DNA of 64,000 nucleotides from CAIWHR01 sp963836265 (GTDB taxonomy: Bacteria > Pseudomonadota > Gammaproteobacteria > Burkholderiales > Casimicrobiaceae), in contig CAWIIO010000001.1 of the NCBI GenBank assembly GCA_963836265.1, positions 124,001-188,000 on the forward strand. The letters run 5' to 3'. Below, piece after piece: positions 8,717-19,328 of this stretch. How positions within the stretch are numbered: position 1 is the stretch's first letter; the number at the start of each line of letters is the position of its first letter. A program made the translations under genes and the position numbers. A model generated the notes under the pieces. That model did not search any database. It was not told where the DNA came from and saw only the letters and a list, made by a program, of their open reading frames with translations.

Positions 8717-9031
8717 ATGACACTGGATCGAAGAATGCTGGCATTGGTGTTGATGGCTTCACTGGGCACGATGCTGACTGCGTGCCAGCGCGAAAGCACG
8801 CCGAGCGTGGATCGCACGAGCAGCGCGTCGCAGCCGAGTCGAAGCGCGCCCCAACCCGGCGGCATGCCGCCGTCCTCCCCGACCGGCAGCCAGGGCAACG
8901 ACAGCACCACCAACACCGCTGCGGCACCAGCGCCCGCGCCGAGCGACAGTTCGGCTTCGGGCTCGCCCTCCTCGCCGCAAGACAAGAGCAAGTCGAAGGA
9001 AGAAATGTCGAAGGAGAAGACCTCGAGCTGA
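8717..9031 (+). CDS. Small Ser/Pro-rich lipoprotein
   Basis: A 104-residue protein with a lipoprotein signal (lipobox LTAC, Cys near residue 23). The rest is a low-complexity Ser/Pro/Gly/Ala chain ending in a Lys/Glu-rich segment. AAAGGA 7-12 bases upstream supports the start at 8717. The composition suggests an unstructured envelope spacer; no domain is visible. Confidence 0.7.
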   Translation: MTLDRRMLALVLMASLGTMLTACQRESTPSVDRTSSASQPSRSAPQPGGMPPSSPTGSQGNDSTTNTAAAPAPAPSDSSASGSPSSPQDKSKSKEEMSKEKTSS

Positions 9032-9107
9032 CCTCCGCGAATTGTCGTGGGTCGAGAGGCATGCGCGGCGCAGGCTGGTCGGCCGCCGCGCGTTGAAAGC
9101 TCGCCGC

Positions 9108-9548
9108 ATGAATCCGAATTGGGCGGCCGACCTGTTGCTGGCCGCGATTCTTGGCGTAACGGGGTTCGCCTGCGCCGCGCAGGGAACGCGCGAGCCCGAC
9201 GCCGGATCGACTCCAGCGTCGCAGACGAGCAGCGGCATCGCTTATCTCACCGGCGGTGTAAGCCTTGAAGAACGCGACGCGATACGCGAGAGGGCGAACG
9301 ACTACAATCTGTGGATCTGGCTCGCGAGGACGGGCTCCGGCTATTTTCTCGCCGGCGTCAAGGTCAGTATCGAGGACGCGCGCGGCCAACCGGTTCTCGA
9401 GACCGTGACGGACGGACCCTGGCTCCTCGCGCGGGTCCCGCCAGGTCGATACACGATTCGCGCCGATCAGGGCGATGCCGCCACGACGGTAAGTGTCGGC
9501 GGGTCGGGGCACACCGTATCGGTTCTTCGGTTCCCCGGGCCCGAGTGA
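9108..9548 (+). CDS. Exported protein with carboxypeptidase-regulatory-like fold
   Basis: A 146-residue protein. The start at 9108 (MNPNWAADLLLAA) is chosen because a signal peptide begins there; the upstream extension is basic and unlikely. The mature part, with AGVKVSIEDARGQPVLETVTDGPWLLARVPPGRYTI split over two short blocks (about residues 84-125), resembles a transthyretin-like or carboxypeptidase regulatory beta-sandwich. Function is unknown; it is probably periplasmic. Confidence 0.72.
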   Translation: MNPNWAADLLLAAILGVTGFACAAQGTREPDAGSTPASQTSSGIAYLTGGVSLEERDAIRERANDYNLWIWLARTGSGYFLAGVKVSIEDARGQPVLETVTDGPWLLARVPPGRYTIRADQGDAATTVSVGGSGHTVSVLRFPGPE

Positions 9549-9839
9549 GATCGATACGTTGGCGTAGCGTCGCGGCCGGCGCCACCGCTTGACGCTTCCA
9601 CGCCAGGGGCGCATGGGTGTTGCGGCCGTGCGGGCATCGTTGTGGGCCTGTCGAATGTCGCGCATCTTCGCCTTGCCGCGGGCGAACGCCGTCTTCGACC
9701 GTCGGCACGACTGCCGCGCGCACGGCGGCGTGAACGCGAATCGGCTACCGGGCGCAGGCAACTTCGCGTCTGTCTCGCTGGAGTAAGATTCCGGTTTGCC
9801 CTTCCCTGGCATTTCGCCCGGCGAAACGTCATCGCCCCG

Positions 9840-12800
9840 ATGGTCTCGATCCTCCGTTCGACGATGTGGTCAACGGTGCCGCTTCTGGCGGCCGGACTGC
9901 TGATCATCGCGTTTAGCGTCGAGGTGATCCTGAGCTGGCACGCGGTCAGGACGCCGATGGACGCCGCCTTCGGTCTCGAGCGCATTCAGTACGACACGGC
10001 GTGGGCATTCGCATTTCTGGGGGCGGCCGTGGTTTCGGCGGCGGCCCGGCTCACGGTGCTGACCCGCCTCTTTGCGGCCGTGCCGATCGCGCTCGGCACG
10101 CTGCGCGTCATCGCGTATGTCGTGCCGGGGTCGGTGCCCGTGCGTCCCATTCTCGGCAATGCATGGCTGCCGTTCGGCGCCGGTGCCTACAACGAAATGG
10201 GACTCCTCACGGCGTTGCTCCTGATCATCCTCGGCTGCGCGCTGGCGACGCTGCGCCCCGCCCCGCTTGGTTCCGTGCGCTCGGTTCTGCTGACGCTGGT
10301 CGGCTCGATCACGCTGGCACTGGCGCTGCTGCTCCTGTTCGGCGCGTGGACCGGTGGCGCCGCCGCCGCGCGCTGGCTGCTCCTGACCGGCGGCGAAAGG
10401 ACCAATGCGCTGCTCGCGATCGTCGTCAGCGGTGCGGTGCTGGTCTTCGCTTCCCTCGGCAGCGCGGAAGAGCGTCGTGTCGTGTGGCGGTGGTTGTCGG
10501 TCATCGTGTGGTTCACCGTCTTCGTCTGTGCGCTCGTGCTGTGGCGCGCGCTCATTCAGCAGGAAGCCCGGGCCATCCAGAACAACACGGGGCTCGTCGC
10601 GAGCGACATCCGCGGACGGATCGAGCGCAACCTGGCGGGACACATGGCGTTGCTGGGGCGGCTTGCCGCGCGCGTGCCGACCTACGCGAGCACCCCCGAG
10701 CAATGGCAACAGGACGCGAGCGTGCTCCTGCCCGAGCGCGACGAGCTTTCCGCGCTCGGCTGGATCGACAGTGACTACCTGCCGCACTGGTTCGCGGCGC
10801 CGCACGAGCTCGCTTCCCCGAGCACCGACGTTCGCAACGACGCGCATCTCGGACCGGTCGTCGCCAAGGCGATTGCGACGCGCCAGCCCGCATTGACGGG
10901 ATTCTTCGAAGTCGAAGGCCGCGGCAACGGTTTTGCCCTTGCCGTCCCTTCTTTTGACGGCGACCTCCTCCGCGGCGTTGCCATCGCCGAGATGCCGGGC
11001 AACACGTGGTTTCATGCGCTGCTCCGCGGCCGCTTCCCCGATTATGAAATCGACCTCGATGAAGCCGGCAAGCCTGTGGCATCGGTCGGCGCCGAGGGCG
11101 AGCCGGCGGCGAGCGAGTGGGCGGACGAGCGACAGCTCGGCATCGCCGGTGCCCTCTGGACGCTGCGGGTGACGCCGACGCGCGAGGCGCTGCTCCACTG
11201 GAACTCGCCGTTGCCGGAGATCGCGCTGGTGGTGGGCGTGCTGCTCGCCACGCTGCTCGCCCTGTGCACGTGGCTGTTCCAGACGGCGCTGGAGCGCGCA
11301 CGCGACCTTGCCGCGGCGAACGCGCGGATCGTCGCCGACATGCTCGCCCGCAACCGTGCCGAGGAGGCGCTGCGCGACGCGGAGCGGCGCACCCGTCTCA
11401 TCGTCAATGCGATCAAGGACTGCGCGATTTTCATGCTGGAGCCGGACGGCCGGATCGCGAGCTGGAACCCGGGTGCGGGCGCGTTGACGGGGTACACCGA
11501 AATCGACGTCATGGGGCGGCACTACGCGATGCTCTACGGGACCGGACGCATCCAGTCCTGCGCGCGCGCCCTCGAGAAGGCCGCCCGCGTCGGCGCGTTC
11601 GAGGAGGAATGCTGGCACGTGCGCAGCGATGGCAGCCGCTATTGCGGGGAGGACATCATTTCGGCGATTCGCGACGACGCCGGAGCACTGCAGGGATATT
11701 CGGTGATCACGCGGGACGTGACACAGCGAATCGAGCTGCAGCGGCAGACGGAGCGCTCGCGCGACTTCTATTTCGCGCTGTTTTCGGACCTGCCGAGCCT
11801 GGTCTGGCGTTCCGACGCGAACGGCGCCTGCGACTATGTGAACAACGCGTGGATTGACTACACCGGGCGAGCGCGCGATACGCAGCTCGGCAACGGCTGG
11901 ATCGCCGCCGTGCATCCCGACGACCGTGGGCGCTGGCGCGACGTTTACGCCCGCTCGTTGCGCGAGCGCACGCCGTTCGAGCTCGAGGCAAGGCTCCAGC
12001 GCGCCGACGGGACATTCGGGACGATCCTCTGCAATGCGCGGCCCTATCACGACATGCAGGGGCATTTCTCGGGGTTCCTCTGGTCCTGCTACGACCTCAC
12101 CGCCAGGCGGGCGATGGAAGGCGCGTTGAAGGAAGGCGCAGCGCGCTACGAAGGCATTGCCTCCAACGTGCCGGGGATGGTTTTCCAGCTCGTGCGCAAC
12201 GCCGACGGGGCCTTCTCGTTTGCCTATGTGAGCCCCGGCTGCGGGCCGCTGACCGGCGTGCCGGAAGACCGGGTCCGCGCGAATCCCGAAGCAATGTTCG
12301 CGCTGATTCCCGCCGGGCATCGGCCGCATTTGGACGCGACGCTCGAGGCGTCGGCGGCGAATCTCGCGAATTGGACCTGGAGCGGCCCGTTGCGGCCGGC
12401 GCACGAAGCGAGCGACAAATGGCTATCGATCCGGGCGCGCCCGCGGCGCCTCGACAGCGGCCAAATCGTGTGGGACGGCCTCGTGTTCGACGATACCCAG
12501 AATCGCCTCGCGCAGCTCGAGGTCGAGCGTTCGCGCGAAGAACTCCGCGCGCTGTCGCGGCACCTGCAGTCGGTGCGCGAGGAGGAAAAGGCGCGCATCG
12601 CGCGCGAAGTGCACGACGAGCTGGGGGCGACGCTGACCGCACTCAAGATCGATCTCGGCTTCGTCGCCGATCGCCTTCCCGTGAACGGCGCGCCGCTGCG
12701 CGACAAGTGCGCGAGCATGAGCCACCTGGTCGACACCGCCGTCGCGGCGACTCGCAAGATCGTCTCCGACCTGCGGCCGAGCATCCTCGACGATCTGGGC

Positions 12801-13217
12801 CTCGCCGCGGCGCTGGCCTGGCAGGCGGGCGAATACCGCAAGCATGCGAATCTCAAGATCACCGTCGAGACACCCGATCCCGACCTCGCCATCGAGCGCG
12901 ACTGCGCGCTGACGCTGTTTCGCATCTTCCAGGAGGCGCTCACCAATGTCGCGCGCCACGCCAAGGCGACCGAGGTCGCGGTCACGCTGTCGGAGTCCGG
13001 GTCGGGCCACGCGCTCACGATCCGCGACAACGGGGCCGGCATCGCCGGCGACGCGCTCAAGAAGCCCACGTCCCACGGCATCCGCGGAATGCGCGAGCGG
13101 GCGCGAGCGCTCGGCGGGGATCTCGAGGTGTCGAGCCGGCCGGGCGAAGGCACGACACTTGTCGTCACCATCCCGAAGACAAACGGAGACGCGCCGCGGG
13201 CCCGGATGGCGACGTAG
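9840..13217 (+). CDS. Membrane PAS sensor histidine kinase (HisKA_3 type)
   Basis: About 1125 residues from the ATG at 9840, where the hydrophobic N-terminus begins. Roughly seven membrane segments come first, then an extracytoplasmic region of about 190 residues (approximately 240-450) resembling a CHASE-type sensor, then another membrane segment. Three PAS units follow (about 520-640, 640-760, 765-885). The kinase core has the phospho-acceptor His in REVHDELG (His925), the N-box in FQEALTNVARHA, the G1 box DNGAGIAG, and SHGIRGMRERARALGG. HisKA_3 kinases phosphorylate NarL-type regulators, so the regulator at 5944-6687 is a candidate partner. It lies 283 bases upstream of the efflux operon. 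Confidence 0.92.
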   Translation: MVSILRSTMWSTVPLLAAGLLIIAFSVEVILSWHAVRTPMDAAFGLERIQYDTAWAFAFLGAAVVSAAARLTVLTRLFAAVPIALGTLRVIAYVVPGSVPVRPILGNAWLPFGAGAYNEMGLLTALLLIILGCALATLRPAPLGSVRSVLLTLVGSITLALALLLLFGAWTGGAAAARWLLLTGGERTNALLAIVVSGAVLVFASLGSAEERRVVWRWLSVIVWFTVFVCALVLWRALIQQEARAIQNNTGLVASDIRGRIERNLAGHMALLGRLAARVPTYASTPEQWQQDASVLLPERDELSALGWIDSDYLPHWFAAPHELASPSTDVRNDAHLGPVVAKAIATRQPALTGFFEVEGRGNGFALAVPSFDGDLLRGVAIAEMPGNTWFHALLRGRFPDYEIDLDEAGKPVASVGAEGEPAASEWADERQLGIAGALWTLRVTPTREALLHWNSPLPEIALVVGVLLATLLALCTWLFQTALERARDLAAANARIVADMLARNRAEEALRDAERRTRLIVNAIKDCAIFMLEPDGRIASWNPGAGALTGYTEIDVMGRHYAMLYGTGRIQSCARALEKAARVGAFEEECWHVRSDGSRYCGEDIISAIRDDAGALQGYSVITRDVTQRIELQRQTERSRDFYFALFSDLPSLVWRSDANGACDYVNNAWIDYTGRARDTQLGNGWIAAVHPDDRGRWRDVYARSLRERTPFELEARLQRADGTFGTILCNARPYHDMQGHFSGFLWSCYDLTARRAMEGALKEGAARYEGIASNVPGMVFQLVRNADGAFSFAYVSPGCGPLTGVPEDRVRANPEAMFALIPAGHRPHLDATLEASAANLANWTWSGPLRPAHEASDKWLSIRARPRRLDSGQIVWDGLVFDDTQNRLAQLEVERSREELRALSRHLQSVREEEKARIAREVHDELGATLTALKIDLGFVADRLPVNGAPLRDKCASMSHLVDTAVAATRKIVSDLRPSILDDLGLAAALAWQAGEYRKHANLKITVETPDPDLAIERDCALTLFRIFQEALTNVARHAKATEVAVTLSESGSGHALTIRDNGAGIAGDALKKPTSHGIRGMRERARALGGDLEVSSRPGEGTTLVVTIPKTNGDAPRARMAT

Positions 13218-13500
13218 TTGCGTTTCAGCTACCGCTCGCCCTCGCTCGTATGCCCCGGAACGACGGCGAGCAGCAGGCCGAGTGGAAGTCGCGGCGCGTT
13301 GGCCAAGTGCGGCAACCGCCCGCCGGCCCGTGGCCGCCCGATGGGCCCGCGAACGATTCTCGCTACGATCTGTCTTTAGTGGACACCGCGCGGCGAATTG
13401 GCCGAGGGGTCCGTTGTTATCCGCAAATGAAGCCCCATATGACGTGGGGTTGCAAGTTCCAGTCCGAAAATCGTGCACCGAAAACAACAGGGGTAAAAGA

Positions 13501-14988
13501 GTGGACGTGGCGGGACGCCGGATCGCCGTCGCAACAATCCTGAGCATCGCACTGTCGGGGTGCACGGTCGGCCCGGACTTCGTGCGGCCTTCGCCACCGC
13601 AGGCGCATCAGTACACCGAGGCACCGCTGCCCGAGGCGACGGTCGCGACACCCGGCGTCGCCGGCGGCGCGGAGCAGCGCTTCGTCCAGGGGAAAGACCT
13701 CCCGGCCGAATGGTGGACGCTCTTCCGCTCCCCGCCGCTCGATGACCTGATTCGGCAGGCGCTGGCGGAGAGCCCGACGCTCGCGGCGGCGCAAGCGGCG
13801 CTGCGCGAAGCCAACGAGAACCTGGCGTCCGGCCGGGGCGAGCTCCTGTACCCCGCGATCGACGCGCGGGCTTCGGCGGCGCGCCAGCGGATCTCGGGCG
13901 CGGCGCTCGGCGCGACGAGCGGCGTCACCAGCCTCTACTCGCTCTACAACGCCAACGTGAGCGTCTCTTACGCGCTCGACGTGTTTGGCGGCGCGCGCCG
14001 CCAGATCGAGGGCCTGCAGGCGCAGGTCGACTACCAGGCGTACCTGCTCGAAGGCGCACATCTCGCGCTCACGGCCAACCTCGTCACGGCGGCGATTCGC
14101 GACGCTGCGCTGCGCCAGCAGGTGCGCTCGACCGAGCAAATCATCACGGCGCTCGAGCGGCAGCTCGCGCTCGTCCAGCGTCAGTTCACGCTCGGCGCCG
14201 TTTCGCGAACCGACGTCCTCGCGCAGCGCACGCAGGTCGCGCAGACGCGTGCAACGCTGCCGCCGCTCGAGCGCGATCTCGCGCAGACGCGCCATCAGCT
14301 GGCCGTGCTCGCCGGCCGTCTGCCGAGTCTCGCCGCGCTGCCGGAGTTCGACCTCGAAGCGATCACCCTGCCCGAGGAAATTCCGCTCAGCGTCCCCTCG
14401 TCGCTGGTGCACCAGCGGCCCGATATCCTGGCGTCCGAGGCACAGCTGCATCAGGCGAGCGCGCAGGTCGGCGTTGCGACCGCAAACCTTTATCCCCAGA
14501 TAACGCTGTCCGGCGCTTTCGGCGGCCAATCGACGAAGCTCGGCGACCTGTTTGCCGGGCCCGGCATCTGGAGCATCGGTGCGGGGCTGCTGCAGCCGTT
14601 GTTTCGCGGCGGCGCGCTGACCGCGCAGCGACGTGCCGCCATCGACGCCTACGATCAGGCCGCGGCGCAGTATCGGCAAACGGTGCTGAACGCCTTCCAG
14701 AACGTCGCGGACGCGCTGCGCGCGCTCGACGACGACGCGCGGCAGCTCAATGCCCAGGCCGACGCGGAGCGAAGCGCGCGCGAGGCACTCGCGCTCGCCG
14801 AGCGCCAGTTCCGGCTCGGCGGCATCAGCTACCTGTCGCTGCTCAACGCGCAGCGTCAATACCATCTCGCACGAATCGCGCTCACCCGGGCGCAGGCCGC
14901 GCGCTACGCCGACACCGCGGCACTGTTCCAGGCGCTGGGCGGTGGCTGGTGGCAGCGCGAGCCGACTGCGAGCGCGAACGCCGAGTAG
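13501..14988 (+). CDS. Outer-membrane efflux lipoprotein (OprM/NodT family)
   Basis: A 495-residue outer-membrane channel component of a tripartite pump. The GTG at 13501 is chosen because AGGGGT lies 6-11 bases upstream and the signal starts there (GTG at 13507 is also possible). The lipobox is LSGC, followed by TVGPDF, the usual mature start of this family. Two long coiled-coil repeats carry the typical patterns LAAAQAALREANENL and ADALRALDDDARQLNAQA. It is the first gene of the operon outer-membrane factor, adaptor, RND pump; the next gene starts 72 bases on. Confidence 0.93.
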   Translation: MDVAGRRIAVATILSIALSGCTVGPDFVRPSPPQAHQYTEAPLPEATVATPGVAGGAEQRFVQGKDLPAEWWTLFRSPPLDDLIRQALAESPTLAAAQAALREANENLASGRGELLYPAIDARASAARQRISGAALGATSGVTSLYSLYNANVSVSYALDVFGGARRQIEGLQAQVDYQAYLLEGAHLALTANLVTAAIRDAALRQQVRSTEQIITALERQLALVQRQFTLGAVSRTDVLAQRTQVAQTRATLPPLERDLAQTRHQLAVLAGRLPSLAALPEFDLEAITLPEEIPLSVPSSLVHQRPDILASEAQLHQASAQVGVATANLYPQITLSGAFGGQSTKLGDLFAGPGIWSIGAGLLQPLFRGGALTAQRRAAIDAYDQAAAQYRQTVLNAFQNVADALRALDDDARQLNAQADAERSAREALALAERQFRLGGISYLSLLNAQRQYHLARIALTRAQAARYADTAALFQALGGGWWQREPTASANAE

Positions 14989-15060
14989 CGAAAGGGACGC
15001 GAAAGGTTCGAGGGGCCCCGCTCGCCGCCTCGATCGCCGGCGATTGTTATTGGAGGGCGC

Positions 15061-16242
15061 ATGAACAGCACCAAGAAAAGCCCGTTGCTCAAACGCATGA
15101 TCATCATGTTGATCGCTGTCGGCGTGCTGCTCGGCGGTATCGTCGGCTTCAATCTGTTCAAGGGCTACATGATGAAGAAGTACATGGGAAGCGCACCGGT
15201 GCCTCCCGCGACGGTCACGGCGACGAAGGTCGACTATGAGGTCTGGCAGCCGACGCTCGCCGCAGTCGGCACGCTGCGCGCGCTGCGCGGCGTCGACGTG
15301 ACGACCGAGGTCGCGGGTCTGGTGCGCAGCCTCGAGTTCCGATCCGGCGACGAGGCCCGTGCGGGCCAGGTCCTGGCCCAGCTCAACGCCGAGTCCGATC
15401 TCGCGCAGCTTCGCGCGCTCGAAGCGGCCGCCAACCTCGCGCAGATTGTCTATGACCGCGACAAGGCGCAGTTCGACATCGAGGCGGTCAGCAAGGCGCA
15501 AGTCGACGCCGACGCAGCCGATCTCAAGAACAAGCGGGCACTGGTCGCGCAGCAGTCGGCACTGGTCGCGAAGAAGACGATCCACGCGCCGTTCGCCGGG
15601 AAGCTCGGCATCTCGACCGTCAATCCCGGCCAGTATCTCAGTCCCGGCGACAAGCTGGTGACGCTGCAGAGCATCGATCCCGTGTATGTCGACTTCTTCA
15701 TTCCGCAGCAGCAACTGCCGCAGGTCGCGCCGGGCCGCAAGGTGCTGGTCGGGACGGACGCCTACAAGGGCCAGACCTTCGAGGGCAAGGTCAGCGCGAT
15801 CAACCCGAAGGTCGATCCGACCACCCGCAACGTGCTGATCCAGGCGACGGTCCCCAACCCGAAGCGCGAGCTGCTGCCCGGAATGTTCGCGACGGTGACG
15901 CTGGACGCCGGCGCAGAGCAGCGCTATCTGACGCTGCCGCAAACGGCGATTACGTACAACCCGTACGGCGACACCGTGTTCATCGCCAAGCCAGCCGAGG
16001 AGAACGCCGCCCAGGCGGGTGGCGAGAAAAACGTCAAGGCCAGCGGCGGCCTCGTCGCCCAGCAGGTGTTCGTCACCACGGGTCCCCGGCGCGGGGACCA
16101 GGTCGCGATTCTCAAGGGCATCGACCCGGGGACGACGGTCGTGACCAGCGGCACGGTCAAGCTCAAGAACGGCACGCCGCTCGTCATCGACAACAGCGTG
16201 CTGCCGGCGAACAACCCAAGCCCGACGCCGCAGGAAAAATGA
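15061..16242 (+). CDS. RND efflux periplasmic adaptor (HlyD/MFP family)
   Basis: A 393-residue membrane-fusion protein. An N-terminal anchor (about residues 14-36) is followed by a split lipoyl domain (VTTEVAGLVRSLEFRSGDEA and later KKTIHAPFAGKLGISTV), a short coiled-coil hairpin between them, and beta-barrel and membrane-proximal domains. GGAGGG just upstream supports the ATG. It links the outer-membrane channel to the pump encoded 10 bases downstream. Confidence 0.94.
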   Translation: MNSTKKSPLLKRMIIMLIAVGVLLGGIVGFNLFKGYMMKKYMGSAPVPPATVTATKVDYEVWQPTLAAVGTLRALRGVDVTTEVAGLVRSLEFRSGDEARAGQVLAQLNAESDLAQLRALEAAANLAQIVYDRDKAQFDIEAVSKAQVDADAADLKNKRALVAQQSALVAKKTIHAPFAGKLGISTVNPGQYLSPGDKLVTLQSIDPVYVDFFIPQQQLPQVAPGRKVLVGTDAYKGQTFEGKVSAINPKVDPTTRNVLIQATVPNPKRELLPGMFATVTLDAGAEQRYLTLPQTAITYNPYGDTVFIAKPAEENAAQAGGEKNVKASGGLVAQQVFVTTGPRRGDQVAILKGIDPGTTVVTSGTVKLKNGTPLVIDNSVLPANNPSPTPQEK

Positions 16243-16252
16243 GAACGCGCCG

Positions 16253-19200
16253 ATGAACTTCACCGACGTCTTCATCCGCCGCCCCGTGCTCGCGATCACG
16301 GTGAGCCTGCTGATCCTGGTGCTCGGCCTGCGCGCGCTCACCAATCTTTCGGTGCGACAGTTCCCCAGGACCGAGAACGCCGTGGTCACCGTGAGCACCG
16401 CCTATTACGGTGCCGACGCACAGACGGTGGCGGGCTTCATCACCCAGCCGCTGGAAAGCGCGATCGCGCAGGCGCAAGGCATCGACTATCTGTCGTCGAC
16501 GAGTTCGACCGGCGTGTCGACGATTACCGCGACGCTGCGCCTCAACTACGAAGCCAACCGCGCGCTGACCCAGATCAACACCCAGGTCAATTCGGTGCGC
16601 AACCAGTTGCCGCCGGAAGCGCAGCAGCCGGTGCTGACGGTGCAGGTCGGCCAGACGATCGACTCGATGTACATGGGGTTCTACAGCGACACGCTGCCCA
16701 ACAACAACGTCACCGACTACCTGCTGCGGGTGGTAAAGCCGCAGCTCGATTCGGTCGAGGGCGTGCAGACAGCGGAAATCCTGGGCGCCCGCCAGTTCGC
16801 GCTCCGCGCGTGGCTCGATCCGCAGCGCTTGGCGGCCCACGGCGTCACGGCGAGCGACGTGCGCACCGCGCTCGCGTCGAACAACTATCTCGCCGCGCTG
16901 GGAACGACCAAGGGTCAAATGGTCAGCGTCGACCTGACCGCCAGCACGAGCCTGCACTCGGTCGACGACTTCAAGCGCCTCGTCGTCAAGCAGAAGGACG
17001 GCGCCATCGTCCGCCTCGAAGACGTCGCCAACGTCGTTCTCGGCGCCGAGAACTACAACTTCACGACCGCCTTCAGCGGCCGCAATTCCGTGTTCATCGG
17101 CATCAAGGTGGCGCCCGACGCCAACGTGCTCGACGTGGCGAAGCGCGTCCGCAACGTGTTTCCCGGCATCCAGGCGGCGATGCCCAGCGGCATCAGCGGG
17201 CAGATCGTCTACGACGGCACCAAGTTCATCAGCAGCTCCATCGACGAAGTCGAGAAGACGCTGGGCCTGACGCTGCTGATCGTGAGCGCCGTCATCTTCC
17301 TCTTTCTCGGGAGCTTTCGTGCCGTTGCCATCCCCCTGATCGCAATGCCGCTCTCGCTGATCGGGGCGTTCTTCGTGATGCTGCTGCTCGGCTATTCGAT
17401 CAACCTGCTGACGCTGCTCGCACTGGTGCTGGCGATCGGTCTCGTCGTCGACGACGCGATCATCGTGGTCGAAAACGTCGACCGCCACATGAAGTTCGAA
17501 GGCAAGCCGCCGCTCGAGGCCTCGCTCGTTGCCGCGCGCGAGCTGGGCGGTCCGATCGTCGCGATGACCATCGTGCTCATCGCCGTGTACATCCCGATCG
17601 GCTTCCAGGGCGGGCTCACCGGGGCGCTTTTCACCGAGTTCGCATTCACCCTCGCCGGGGCGGTCGCGGTATCCGGCATCATCGCGCTCACGCTCTCGCC
17701 GATGATGACCTCGCGCATCTTCCGCGCCGAGCAGGAGGAAAGCCGCTTCGTCCATCTGATCGATCGCGCGTTCGGCCGGCTGCACTCGGGGTATCAGCGG
17801 CTGCTGCACGGCCTGCTCGATACCTGGATCGTCTTCGTGGTGATGGGCTTGCTGCTGCTCGTGGGAACGGTCTACCTGTTCGCGACCTCGAAGACGGAGC
17901 TGGCTCCGCCCGAAGACCAGGGCGTCGTCCTCGCCCAGATCCTCGGGCCACCCAACGCAACCCCGCAGCAGATGGACGTGTATGCAAAGCAGGTGTTCGA
18001 CATCGCGCACGCACTGCCCGAGTACGATCAGATGTTCCAGGTCACCGGCGTGCCGGTCGTCAACCAGGGGTTTGGCGGCGTGCTGTTCAAGCCGTGGAGT
18101 GAGCGCAAGCGCAGCGCCAACGAGTTGCAGCAGGAACTTCAGAAGAAGTGGAACGGCATCGCCGGCGCGACCGTCGCGGCGTTCCAGTTCCCTCCGCTTC
18201 CCGGCGCACGCGGCCTGCCGCTGCAGTTCGTCATCAAGACGACGGAACCCTTCGAACGGCTGAACGAGGTATCGCAGGCCGTGCTGGACAAGGCGCGGGC
18301 GAGCGGAATCTTCTTCTTCGTGGACACCGATCTCAAGCTCGACAAGCCGCAGACGACCGTCGTCATCGACCGCGACATGGCGGCGACGCTGGGGCTCACG
18401 CAGCAGGACGTCGGCGCCGCGCTCACCTCGGCGCTCGGCGGCGGCTATGTCAATTATTTCTCGATTGCCGGGCGCTCGTACAAGGTGATCCCACAGGTGC
18501 TGCAGGCCGATCGCCTCAACCCCTCGCAGGTGCTCCAGTACTATCTGCGCGCGCCCGATGGTTCGCTGCTGCCCGCCTCGACGATCGCGAGCGAGAAGAC
18601 CGAGACGGTGCCGGAGGGCATCAACCACTTCCAGCAGCTCAACTCGGCGACGATCATGGGGGTGTACGCCCCATCGGTGTCGGAAAAGCAGGTGCTCGAC
18701 TTCATGAGGCAGACGGTGGCCGAAGTCGCGCCGAGTGGTTACGCGATCGACTACGCCGGACCGTCGCGGCAATTCGTCCAGGAATCGGGTGGCTTCGTTC
18801 CGACGCTTTTGTTCGCGGTCATCATCATCTTCCTGGTGCTCGCGGCGCAGTACGAAAGCTTCCGCGATCCCATCGTGATCCTGATCTCGGTGCCGATGGC
18901 GCTCTTCGGCGCGCTCATTTTCATCAACCTGGGTCTGGCCACGCTCAACATCTATACGCAGGTGGGGCTCGTCACGCTGATGGGCTTGATCAGCAAGCAT
19001 GGCATCCTGATCGCCCAGTTCGCGAACCAGTTGCAGCTTGCGGGACGGTCCAAGCGCGAAGCCATCGAGGAGGCCGCCGCGGTTCGGCTGCGCCCGATCC
19101 TGATGACCACCGCCGCGATGGTGTTCGGTGTCGTCCCGCTGGTGATCGCATCCGGCGCCGGCGCCGCCGGTCGCCACGCGATGGGCCTCGTGATCTTCAC

Positions 19201-19324
19201 GGGGCTCTCCATCGGCACGCTGTTCACGCTGTTCGTGGTCCCGGCGATGTACCTGTTCCTGGGAGCCGAGCACCACAAGCGCGAAGCGGCCGGAACGGCG
19301 GCCCCATCGCCCACGCCGGCCTGA
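16253..19324 (+). CDS. RND multidrug efflux transporter (HAE1 family)
   Basis: A 1023-residue inner-membrane proton antiporter. The N-terminus (FTDVFIRRPVLAITVSLLIL) and the transmembrane signature GLVVDDAIIVVENVDRHM, with the Asp pair near residues 400-401, define the HAE1 class. Two large periplasmic loops and twelve membrane segments are evident; the C-terminal half repeats the pattern (GLISKHGILIAQFANQ). Length is normal. It resembles the MexI/MexK branch, but the substrate cannot be deduced. It is the third gene of the operon; no TetR-type repressor adjoins it. Confidence 0.95.
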   Translation: MNFTDVFIRRPVLAITVSLLILVLGLRALTNLSVRQFPRTENAVVTVSTAYYGADAQTVAGFITQPLESAIAQAQGIDYLSSTSSTGVSTITATLRLNYEANRALTQINTQVNSVRNQLPPEAQQPVLTVQVGQTIDSMYMGFYSDTLPNNNVTDYLLRVVKPQLDSVEGVQTAEILGARQFALRAWLDPQRLAAHGVTASDVRTALASNNYLAALGTTKGQMVSVDLTASTSLHSVDDFKRLVVKQKDGAIVRLEDVANVVLGAENYNFTTAFSGRNSVFIGIKVAPDANVLDVAKRVRNVFPGIQAAMPSGISGQIVYDGTKFISSSIDEVEKTLGLTLLIVSAVIFLFLGSFRAVAIPLIAMPLSLIGAFFVMLLLGYSINLLTLLALVLAIGLVVDDAIIVVENVDRHMKFEGKPPLEASLVAARELGGPIVAMTIVLIAVYIPIGFQGGLTGALFTEFAFTLAGAVAVSGIIALTLSPMMTSRIFRAEQEESRFVHLIDRAFGRLHSGYQRLLHGLLDTWIVFVVMGLLLLVGTVYLFATSKTELAPPEDQGVVLAQILGPPNATPQQMDVYAKQVFDIAHALPEYDQMFQVTGVPVVNQGFGGVLFKPWSERKRSANELQQELQKKWNGIAGATVAAFQFPPLPGARGLPLQFVIKTTEPFERLNEVSQAVLDKARASGIFFFVDTDLKLDKPQTTVVIDRDMAATLGLTQQDVGAALTSALGGGYVNYFSIAGRSYKVIPQVLQADRLNPSQVLQYYLRAPDGSLLPASTIASEKTETVPEGINHFQQLNSATIMGVYAPSVSEKQVLDFMRQTVAEVAPSGYAIDYAGPSRQFVQESGGFVPTLLFAVIIIFLVLAAQYESFRDPIVILISVPMALFGALIFINLGLATLNIYTQVGLVTLMGLISKHGILIAQFANQLQLAGRSKREAIEEAAAVRLRPILMTTAAMVFGVVPLVIASGAGAAGRHAMGLVIFTGLSIGTLFTLFVVPAMYLFLGAEHHKREAAGTAAPSPTPA

Positions 19325-19328
19325 TGAG

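Noticed and set aside
9870..12404. 844-codon minus-strand frame over the PAS kinase
   Set aside because: Shadow frame without recognisable domains.
13417..16398. 993-codon minus-strand frame over the efflux adaptor and outer-membrane genes
   Set aside because: Shadow of real plus-strand genes; no domain and no ribosome site.
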